NCBI GenBank assembly: GCA_035687745.1
Contig: DASRVA010000163.1
Location: 1 to 5,767 of the forward strand
Length of the DNA stretch: 5,767 bases
Origin: DASRVA01 sp035687745
GTDB taxonomy: Bacteria; Gemmatimonadota; Gemmatimonadetes; JACCXV01; JAHWKZ01
Direction of reading: 5' to 3'
A program made the translations under genes and the position numbers. Below are positions 1 to 4,838 of this stretch, in pieces (position 1 is the first letter of the stretch; each line of letters starts with the position of its first letter). The notes under the pieces were generated by a model that was not told the origin of the DNA, made no database searches, and saw only the letters and a program-made list of their open reading frames with translations.

Positions 1-830
1 CACGTGGCGCCCCCGTCGGACGAGACCTCGACCCTGGCCAGCGGCGATCGGCCGGCCCATGCCGCGCCGGCGACTTCGACGGGCCCGGCCGCCAGCTCGG
101 CGTCTTCGGTCGGGCGCGCGATCTCCGCCTTCGGGAACACCCACTCGAGCGCCTCCCGCCCTCCGTCCGGCGCCCGGCGCGTGTAATCGGCCGCCATGAA
201 GTGGTCGTCGGCCGGCCGGTCGACCGGCTCGATCACGAGCAGCCACTTGACCGACGCCATCCCGTACCAGCCCGGCACGTAGAGCCGGGCCGGGGCGCCG
301 TGGGCGGCGTTCAGCGGCTCGCCGTTCAGCCGGAGCGCGATCAAGGTGTCCGGCTCCAGCGCCTTGGCGCGCGGCACGCTGCGACGGAAATGGATCTCGC
401 CCTCGTGCCCCGCCACGCTTCCACGGTCGGCCCCGGTGAAGGCATAATGGTCCGCCTCGGGGACGCCGGCCGCCTCGAGGACGTCCGCCACTGATGGACC
501 GCTCCACTCGCCGTTCGAGACCGCTCCCTGACCCCACTGCACACCCTTTACGGGCGGGTCGTTGTAACGCCGGCCGTTTCCCGCGCACTCGAGCACCGAG
601 ACGACGCTCCGGACGGGCAGGCTCCGGAGCTCGTCCAGCGTCAGGCCGCGCGCGTCCCCGCCGTTTCCGATCTCCAGCCGCCACGTCCGGGGATCGATCT
701 CCGGGACCGGAAAGTGGTTCCGGACGTAGAACCGCTCGAACGGCGTGATCCAGGAGTCCAGCCCGGCGAACGGGAACTCGCTGTTCTCGGGATCGGCGGT
801 GACGGGGATCCGGTCGGTCGTCCAGATCAC
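1..830 (-). CDS. Sulfite oxidase-family molybdopterin oxidoreductase (partial, 3' end outside window)
   Basis: The first 276 residues of a Mo-cofactor enzyme of the sulfite oxidase/SoxC superfamily, which oxidises sulfite or a related substrate at a Cys-ligated molybdenum. Visible signatures are FYVRNHFPVP (34-43), whose Arg37 probably matches the conserved active-site Arg of sulfite oxidases; LECAGNGR (80-87), with Cys82 as the expected Mo ligand; the NGEPL...HGAPARLYVPGWYG block (169-190); and SVKWL (193-197), the cofactor-binding core. The reading runs out at VSSDGGAT (269-276), the usual start of the C-terminal dimerisation domain, so only that domain is missing. The GTG start at 830 is the only plausible one: an in-frame TGA lies 12 codons upstream, and MIWTTDRIP fits the family's N-terminal position. 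There is no Tat or Sec signal and no N-terminal heme domain, so this is a predicted cytoplasmic, single-cofactor enzyme unless the start is wrong. The Shine-Dalgarno is weak (a G-run four bases upstream). The family is sure; the substrate is not. Confidence 0.93.
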   Translation of the reverse strand, partial: MIWTTDRIPVTADPENSEFPFAGLDSWITPFERFYVRNHFPVPEIDPRTWRLEIGNGGDARGLTLDELRSLPVRSVVSVLECAGNGRRYNDPPVKGVQWGQGAVSNGEWSGPSVADVLEAAGVPEADHYAFTGADRGSVAGHEGEIHFRRSVPRAKALEPDTLIALRLNGEPLNAAHGAPARLYVPGWYGMASVKWLLVIEPVDRPADDHFMAADYTRRAPDGGREALEWVFPKAEIARPTEDAELAAGPVEVAGAAWAGRSPLARVEVSSDGGAT

Positions 831-863
831 GCGACCCCCGCGGTTCCGAACCCCGGCATCATC

Positions 864-1301
864 TCACTGACGAACGCCGCTATCGCTCGTGAGGATCGTG
901 CATGACGGTCCAACGGTGGGCTGGAACGTAAAAGACGATTCGGACGTGTAGCGTGCATCCGAGGTGAACCGTCCTTCCTCCATGATCAGGATCAAGCCAT
1001 CGATCGCCTCGATCATCCCGCTGATCATGAATTCGCCGGTTTGGAGGTTGATCGACCCGCGGGCTACGATGGACCCTTGTCGAAACGTGATCTGGGTACC
1101 ATTCTGCTCGATCTGGATCGTCCCTGTATTCACCTCCTCGACATCCTCGGGACAGTCCTCCTCGATGAGCGTCGCCGTGACGGTCCAGGTCCCGGAAACG
1201 TCGAGCTCGTCGCCATCACCGGGGTCGTCCGGACCGTAGCCGCTGCTGCTGCACGCCGCGATCGCGAGCGCCAGGAGGACCCGGCAGGTCATGCTTCGCA
1301 T
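864..1301 (-). CDS. Small beta-rich lipoprotein, function unknown
   Basis: A 145-residue protein with a short lipoprotein signal peptide: Arg2 and Arg7, hydrophobic VLLALAIAA (8-16), lipobox IAAC with lipidated Cys17. Ser at +2 suggests outer-membrane sorting. An acidic, Gly/Pro-rich tether (about 21-34) leads into a compact domain of alternating beta strands starting VSGTWTVTATL (35-45), with further strands at 60-74, 78-94 and 102-125. Cys50 and Cys134 could form a disulfide. The pattern is reminiscent of lipocalin-like or other small beta-barrel/sandwich lipoproteins, but no named family is recognised. The ATG at 1301 is chosen because GGAGG sits five bases upstream and the signal peptide begins there. 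The same frame stays open far upstream, but that part reads as Arg/Pro-rich noise. The stop lies 33 bases before the sulfite oxidase start, so co-transcription is likely. The domain uses many Ile, Thr and Glu residues, unlike the Arg/Ala-rich neighbours. Confidence 0.87.
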   Translation of the reverse strand: MRSMTCRVLLALAIAACSSSGYGPDDPGDGDELDVSGTWTVTATLIEEDCPEDVEEVNTGTIQIEQNGTQITFRQGSIVARGSINLQTGEFMISGMIEAIDGLILIMEEGRFTSDARYTSESSFTFQPTVGPSCTILTSDSGVRQ

Positions 1302-1306
1302 CGTCG

Positions 1307-1311
1307 CCTCC
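1307..1311 (-). promoter_or_regulatory. Ribosome binding site that sets the lipoprotein start
   Basis: GGAGG on the minus strand, five bases before ATG 1301. It decides between the long open frame, the ATG at 1301 and the internal ATG at 1292. Confidence 0.7.
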
Positions 1312-1332
1312 GTGCCTCGTGGGTGAGCGTCC

Positions 1333-1338
1333 AAGATA
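1333..1338 (-). promoter_or_regulatory. Candidate -10 element for the lipoprotein gene
   Basis: TATCTT on the minus strand inside the 71-bp divergent gap, about 31 bases before the lipoprotein ATG. This gives room for a short leader with the GGAGG site. The same hexamer in the same ten-base context (CGCTATCTTG) lies upstream of the tRNA-Sec gene. No convincing -35 is seen: TTATCG is the best candidate, at a long 19-base spacing. Confidence 0.25.
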
Positions 1339-1372
1339 GCGCCTCGCCCGCGGCGCGCGATAACGTGAGCCC

Positions 1373-2137
1373 ATGGGCGCTGGGTGCCATGCAGCGGCTC
1401 GGCGCGGAGCCGCGCCGGCCCTGATCGCGATCCTGGCGTGCGGCCCGGTCTCGCGCTCCGGTCCCGCCGTCCCGCGTCCGATCCCGCCCGGATCGTGCCT
1501 GGTGGTCGGGTTCCTGGGCGGGAACGACCGCCGGGACGACGCTTCCAAGGGGGTACGCCGGCTCGCGCTCGAGCTCCGGCGCGAGCCCGGCCTCCACGCC
1601 GAGACGTTCGAGAACCGCGGCATGCGGCGGGCGCTCGCCTATGTCGAGGCGACGCTGGACGCGGACGGTAGCGGGGACCTCGACCGGGACGAGGCCGGGC
1701 GTGCGCCGGTCGTGGTCTACGGGCAGAGCCTGGGCGGCTGGGCGACGCTCGTCTTCGCGCGCCTTCTCGGGACCCGTGGCATCCCGGTCCGGCTGACTCT
1801 CCAGATCGACAGCGTCGGCTGGGACGACACCGAGGTTCCGCCCAACGTTCGCTGGGCGGCCAACCTCTACCAGGACGAAGGCCGGGTGATCGCGGGACAG
1901 CATCCGATCCGGCCGGCCGATCCGGGGCGGACGACCGTCGTCGGCGAGTGGGAGTTCGACTACGACCGCCCGCCGGGGAGCGAGATCCGGATCGACGGGC
2001 TCCCCTGGCACAAGACGCTGTTGCGCTCCGACCACGCCCGGATGGACCGCGATCCCCGGGTCTGGAGCATCGCCGCACGTCTCGTCAAGGACGCCTGCGC
2101 GGGGCGGATCCCCGGCGCCGCGCCGGTGGGCCGATGA
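1373..2137 (+). CDS. Predicted lipoprotein alpha/beta-hydrolase with an EF-hand-like loop
   Basis: A 254-residue protein. Arg10-Arg11 followed by hydrophobic APALIAILAC (14-23) looks like a lipoprotein signal with Cys23 at the lipobox (ILAC). The mature part has a first strand CLVVGFLGG (42-50) and the nucleophile elbow YGQSLGG (116-122, Ser119), typical of serine hydrolases. It also has a conserved-looking IDSVGWDD stretch (145-152) and a C-terminal WHKTLLRSDHARMDRDP segment (212-228) holding His213 and His221; His221 is my choice for the catalytic His. The acid residue is not assigned. Residues 96-107 (DADGSGDLDRDE) match a canonical 12-residue EF-hand calcium loop: Asp1, Asp3, Ser5, Gly6, hydrophobic 8, Glu12. 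The ATG at 1373 has no good Shine-Dalgarno. A TANNNT box (TAACGT, 1361-1366) six bases upstream would allow a leaderless transcript. The gene is divergent from the lipoprotein gene and converges on the tRNA-Sec gene. Substrate unknown; esterase/thioesterase-like activity is an inference from the fold. Confidence 0.85.
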   Translation: MGAGCHAAARRGAAPALIAILACGPVSRSGPAVPRPIPPGSCLVVGFLGGNDRRDDASKGVRRLALELRREPGLHAETFENRGMRRALAYVEATLDADGSGDLDRDEAGRAPVVVYGQSLGGWATLVFARLLGTRGIPVRLTLQIDSVGWDDTEVPPNVRWAANLYQDEGRVIAGQHPIRPADPGRTTVVGEWEFDYDRPPGSEIRIDGLPWHKTLLRSDHARMDRDPRVWSIAARLVKDACAGRIPGAAPVGR

Positions 2138-2163
2138 GGACGGGGCACGATGACGGGCGGGAG

Positions 2164-2262
2164 TGGCGGGAACGTGTGGGAATCGAACCCACCCCGGACG
2201 CGACGTGCGCGCCCGATGACGGTTTTGAAGACCGCAGAGGCCACCAGACCCCATCCGCCCCC
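2164..2262 (-). tRNA. selC: tRNA-Sec (anticodon UCA), CCA encoded
   Basis: Selenocysteine tRNA, which carries Ser that is then converted to Sec and delivered to recoded UGA codons. Read on the minus strand, all hallmarks are visible: an eight-position acceptor side starting GGGGGCGG at 2262; a six-pair D stem with a four-base loop (GGGGTC-TGGT-GGCCTC); anticodon stem GCGGT/ACCGT around loop CTTCAAA with TCA; a long variable arm of eight pairs (CGGGCGCG / CGCGTCCG, five-base loop); T arm GTGGG-TTCGATT-CCCAC; then a G discriminator and genomic CCA at 2166-2164. The 99-base length fits tRNA-Sec, which is longer than other tRNAs. The 3' acceptor strand is ACGTTCCC, so pairs 4 and 5 are G-U wobbles and position 8 is G opposite A, a weaker stem than usual. 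No selenoprotein gene or SelA/SelB/SelD gene is seen in the window. Confidence 0.95.
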
Positions 2263-2271
2263 GTCCATGTC

Positions 2272-2299
2272 AAGATAGCGGCGCGATCCGGGTTGTCCC
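2272..2299 (-). promoter_or_regulatory. Candidate sigma70-type promoter of tRNA-Sec
   Basis: On the minus strand GGGACA (2299-2294) and TATCTT (2277-2272) are spaced by 16 bases. The -10 ends nine bases before the mature tRNA 5' end, so the transcript would start only a few bases ahead of it. The -35 overlaps the -35 proposed for the divergent small-protein gene. Confidence 0.45.
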
Positions 2300-2321
2300 G
2301 CCGGGCGCCTGCGGGTAACGT
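2293..2321 (+). promoter_or_regulatory. Candidate promoter of the 68-residue protein gene
   Basis: TTGTCC (2293-2298) and TAACGT (2316-2321) are separated by exactly 17 bases. The -35 matches four of six consensus positions and the -10 fits TANNNT. A start near 2328 would leave a leader of about 30 bases including the ribosome site. Assignment is by spacing and motif only. Confidence 0.4.
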
Positions 2322-2345
2322 TCCGGCCGAGTGCGAAACGATGAG

Positions 2346-2353
2346 AAGGGAGG
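2346..2353 (+). promoter_or_regulatory. Strong ribosome binding site of the 68-residue protein gene
   Basis: AAGGGAGG, four bases before ATG 2358. This is one of the best Shine-Dalgarno sequences in the window and supports translation of this small gene. Confidence 0.7.
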
Positions 2354-2357
2354 ATGA

Positions 2358-2564
2358 ATGGAGCCCAAGCGATTCCGCGAGATGGAGACCGGAGAGACGC
2401 TGATGCTCGCCAGCGAGATCATGGAGCGGACGAGCGTGAGCCAGGTGTACGAGAAGATCGACGCCCGAACGGTTCGCCAGGTGAAGACCGGTGAGACCCG
2501 CGAGGTCGCCGACGAAGAGCTGGTCTACCCTTTTCAGGCCGACCACGCCGCACCGCAGGTCTGA
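2358..2564 (+). CDS. Small internally duplicated protein, function unknown
   Basis: A 68-residue soluble, charged protein with no signal peptide and no membrane segment. It is not recognised as a named family. Two halves resemble each other: FREMETGETLMLASE (6-20) and VRQVKTGETREVADE (39-53) share Arg, TGET, Ala and Glu at a constant 33-residue offset. The two repeats are joined by a stretch with SVSQVYEKID (26-35). Each repeat looks like a beta hairpin (strand, TGE turn, strand), so the protein may be a small all-beta fold such as those seen in SH3/KOW-like or Tudor-like nucleic-acid-binding domains. That is inference only. The start is well supported by the Shine-Dalgarno and a candidate promoter. 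The gene is divergent from tRNA-Sec and ends nine bases from the stop of the convergent hydrolase. Its residue use (Glu, Met, Val, Thr rather than Arg/Pro/Ala) marks it as a real gene and not a GC-driven open frame. Confidence 0.8.
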   Translation: MEPKRFREMETGETLMLASEIMERTSVSQVYEKIDARTVRQVKTGETREVADEELVYPFQADHAAPQV

Positions 2565-2573
2565 CCCTTCCGC

Positions 2574-3566
2574 CTAAAGCCGCTCGTCCAGGTACCTGAG
2601 CACCCGGCGCATCGTGATCGCCACGAACGGCATCATGCCGCTCGTGTAGTGCCCCCACGGCGCCACGATCACCTGGTGCGGCCGGGCGTGCTGGCGAAAG
2701 GCGCGATGGAACCGCTGCGAGAGATCGTACGGGAAGGTGAGGTCGTAGCGGCCGCTCAGGAGGAGCGCGTGGGAGCGACGCGGGACCCGATGCACGAAGT
2801 GGATCGGGCTGATCGGGGCCCACGCCCGGCGCAGGGTCGCCTGCGACACGTGACCCTCCAGCTCGGCCCGCACGTGGCGGGTCGAGATGCCGCGCCACAC
2901 CACGTCCCCGAAATCGCTCGACACGTGGTGCAGGACCGCCAGTCTGAGACGCGGGTCGTGGGCCAGCGCCAGGAACGAGATGCAGGAGCCGAGGCTCGTC
3001 CCGACGAGCCCGATCCGGCGAAACCCGCGCCCCTCCAGCCAGGCCCGGGTCCGCCGCACGTCGCTGACCGCCTGACGGCCGGCGAGGAGGGTGCGGCCGA
3101 GGTTCGCGCTCACCGCGAGGTCGGCCCGCGGCTCGTCCGGCGGACGGCGGTCCTCGTGGTATGGCAGCGTGAGCCGGGCGGCGGCGATCCCCTGTCTCGT
3201 CAGGAGCTTACAGAGCCCGACGTGGCTTTCCGCTCCGGCGTTCCACTGCGGGACGACGATCATCGCGCGGTCGGTCGGGGTCCGCGGCTCGAAGACGCGC
3301 ACCGAAACCGTTCCCGCCTCGTCCTCCGGCGCCCGGACCGCGCTCGGGAAGCGGAAGCGGCCCGGCGCGGGCTCGTGCGCGACAGGGGGTGGCCCGGGAT
3401 CGGCGAAGAAATCGGTCCGGTCGTGGAGGACGTCGCGGGCGAAGCCGAGCAGCGTCCGGCGAGGATCGGGGCCCGGGGCGAGGCCCAGGACGTCGAGGCC
3501 CCAGTCGAAGGCGTGCGGGCGGCGGGACTCGTCCTGGAGCGACAGCCGCCGCTCCCAGCGGAGCAT
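2574..3566 (-). CDS. Alpha/beta-hydrolase with full Ser-Asp-His triad, last gene of the ispH operon
   Basis: A 330-residue cytoplasmic hydrolase with no signal peptide. The N-terminal 80 or so residues are a helical lead with WERRLSLQDESRRPHAFDWG (4-23). The core starts at the strand AMIVVPQW (101-108), then LTLPYHEDRRPP (132-143). Next come the nucleophile elbow LVGTSLGS (187-194, Ser191), the acid in SGRYDLTFP (271-279, Asp275), and the base in APWGHYTSG (302-310, His306). All three triad residues are in the expected order. The layout recalls the ABHD18/DUF2048-like or prolyl-oligopeptidase-like hydrolases, but I cannot fix the family. Start choice: ATG 3566 lies 17 bases after the ispH stop. 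In-frame GTG 3587 overlaps that stop as GTGA and GTG 3617 lies inside ispH. None has a clear Shine-Dalgarno, so translational coupling with ispH is likely. Substrate unknown. It converges with the small-protein gene. Confidence 0.88.
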   Translation of the reverse strand: MLRWERRLSLQDESRRPHAFDWGLDVLGLAPGPDPRRTLLGFARDVLHDRTDFFADPGPPPVAHEPAPGRFRFPSAVRAPEDEAGTVSVRVFEPRTPTDRAMIVVPQWNAGAESHVGLCKLLTRQGIAAARLTLPYHEDRRPPDEPRADLAVSANLGRTLLAGRQAVSDVRRTRAWLEGRGFRRIGLVGTSLGSCISFLALAHDPRLRLAVLHHVSSDFGDVVWRGISTRHVRAELEGHVSQATLRRAWAPISPIHFVHRVPRRSHALLLSGRYDLTFPYDLSQRFHRAFRQHARPHQVIVAPWGHYTSGMMPFVAITMRRVLRYLDERL

Positions 3567-3583
3567 CAGCGGGCCAACGGGCC

Positions 3584-4816
3584 TCACGAGCCGATCGGCA
3601 CCGCCATGTCCCGACACGCCAGCACGCGCTCGATCGTCTCACCGGTCTTGTTGTTTGGAGTCGAGGCGCCGGCTGTGAGGCCGATCTCGACGGGTCCCTC
3701 CGGGAGCCACCCTTCTTCCCGCACCTCCTCGTCCCGGTCGACGGGCTTGTGGCGGATGGTCCCCGACCCTTCGATGCACGAGGAATCGTCGATGTGGAAG
3801 GTCGGCACGACCTTGGCGCAGATCCGCGCCAGGTTGTTCGTGTTGCTCGAGTTGTAGCCGCCCAGGACGATCATCAGATCGGGCGGATCGTCGAGCAGCT
3901 CCACGACCGCGTCCTGACGTTCCTGGGTCGCCGAGCAGATCGTGTCGAGAGCCCGGAAGTGGTCGAGGGTCGCCGTCTCGCCGTAGCGGTCCTGCATCGC
4001 CTTCCGGAACTCCTCGGCAACCGCCTCGGTCTCCCGCATCAGCATGGTCGTCTGGTTGGCGACGCCGACCCGGACGAGGTCACGCCGCCAGTCGAACCCG
4101 GGGCTGGTCGCGTCGGCGAACCGCTCCGCCAGCGCAGCCACGTCCCGGTCGGTCGCCGCCTCGCCCTTGCGGATGAAGCCGGTGACGAGCGCGGTCTCCT
4201 CCAGGTCCCGCACGATCAGGTAGGCTCCGCCGGGGTGCTCCAGGGTCCGCGACGCCGTGGCCCGCGTCTCCTCGTGGTAGAACTTGCCGTGGATGATGGC
4301 CGTGAACCCGTCTCGGGCGAACCGCTCGACCGTCTTCCAGACGAGGAGCACGGAGCCGCAGGTCGTGTCGACGAGCACGCAGCCGGTCGCCTTGAGGCGA
4401 CGCATCTCGTCGGTGGGGGCGCCGAACGCTGGTAGCAGGACCACGTCGTCGGGGCGCAGGGTGTCGAACCGGACCTCCCCCGCGTAGCGACCGGTCAGGA
4501 AGCCGATCCCCTTGTCGACCATCTCCCGGTTGACGTGCGGATTGTGGATCAGCTCGCCGGTCAGGAAGATCCGCCGGTCGGGGAACCGCCGGCGGGTCTC
4601 GTAGGCGTACTGGACCGCCCGGTCGACCCCGTAGCAGTTGCCGAACTCGCGGGCCAGACGGATCGCCACATCGCCGACCTCGAGCCGGTGGCCGGCGGCC
4701 ACGATCCGGTTCACGAGGTCCGAGTGGTAGGCGTCCGAGAGCTCGCCCGAGACCTCGTCCTTGAGGCCGAACCCCTTCCGGTAGTAGAGCTGGTTCTCGC
4801 CGATCAGGTCGCTCAT
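3584..4816 (-). CDS. ispH: 4-hydroxy-3-methylbut-2-enyl diphosphate reductase, long form
   Basis: IspH/LytB, a [4Fe-4S] enzyme that reduces HMBPP to IPP and DMAPP, the last step of the MEP isoprenoid pathway. The three cluster cysteines are present: Cys61 in FGNCYGVDRA, Cys153 in DTTCGSV and Cys294 in DTICSATQERQDA. Other signatures are ELIHNPHVN (88-96), HGKFYHEETRATAS (176-189, with the conserved acid region), NQTTMLMRETE (254-264), NSSNTNNL (322-329, substrate binding) and AGASTP (382-387). At 410 residues it is far longer than the roughly 316 of E. coli. The extended N-terminus before the first Cys and the HEETxATAS segment match the plant/cyanobacterial type. ATG 4816 is the first possible start, because an in-frame TGA lies three codons upstream. 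No Shine-Dalgarno is seen. The gene starts 22 bases after the stop of the propeller-like gene and its end touches the downstream hydrolase, so the three look like one operon. Confidence 0.97.
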   Translation of the reverse strand: MSDLIGENQLYYRKGFGLKDEVSGELSDAYHSDLVNRIVAAGHRLEVGDVAIRLAREFGNCYGVDRAVQYAYETRRRFPDRRIFLTGELIHNPHVNREMVDKGIGFLTGRYAGEVRFDTLRPDDVVLLPAFGAPTDEMRRLKATGCVLVDTTCGSVLLVWKTVERFARDGFTAIIHGKFYHEETRATASRTLEHPGGAYLIVRDLEETALVTGFIRKGEAATDRDVAALAERFADATSPGFDWRRDLVRVGVANQTTMLMRETEAVAEEFRKAMQDRYGETATLDHFRALDTICSATQERQDAVVELLDDPPDLMIVLGGYNSSNTNNLARICAKVVPTFHIDDSSCIEGSGTIRHKPVDRDEEVREEGWLPEGPVEIGLTAGASTPNNKTGETIERVLACRDMAVPIGS

Positions 4817-4838
4817 CGGCGATCAAGCTAGGAGCGGC

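Noticed and set aside
494..748. Plus-strand small ORFs across 1-905
   Set aside because: They are antisense to the sulfite-oxidase-family gene, whose conserved motifs run through the whole region.
1302..2078. Upstream extension of the lipoprotein frame to a 404-residue minus-strand ORF
   Set aside because: The extension is Arg/Pro/Ser-rich noise, runs antisense to a convincing hydrolase, and a GGAGG site plus signal peptide fix the start at 1301.
2112..2126. Perfect six-pair GC hairpin (CCGGCG-CCG-CGCCGG) downstream of tRNA-Sec
   Set aside because: It has no T-tract on either strand and lies in the end of the hydrolase coding region, so it is not supported as a terminator.
1289..2254. 321-residue minus-strand ORF over the lipoprotein hydrolase and part of tRNA-Sec
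   Set aside because: It overlaps a tRNA and is antisense to a gene with a clear nucleophile elbow; it shows no motifs.
2268..2273. Perfect TTGACA (-35 consensus) on the minus strand
   Set aside because: It is only five bases from the tRNA-Sec 5' end, and a -10 at normal spacing would fall inside the GC-rich tRNA, so it cannot serve this gene.
2562..2564. UGA stop of the small protein as a possible selenocysteine codon
   Set aside because: The downstream reading is antisense to the hydrolase with no meaningful protein, and no SECIS-like hairpin follows within the short convergent gap.
2649..3857. 402-residue plus-strand ORF
   Set aside because: It is antisense to the hydrolase and to ispH, both of which have clear motifs; its own translation shows no motif and is a by-product of high GC.
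3389..4435. 348-residue plus-strand ORF
   Set aside because: It lies opposite ispH and the hydrolase start, has biased composition and no recognisable domain.
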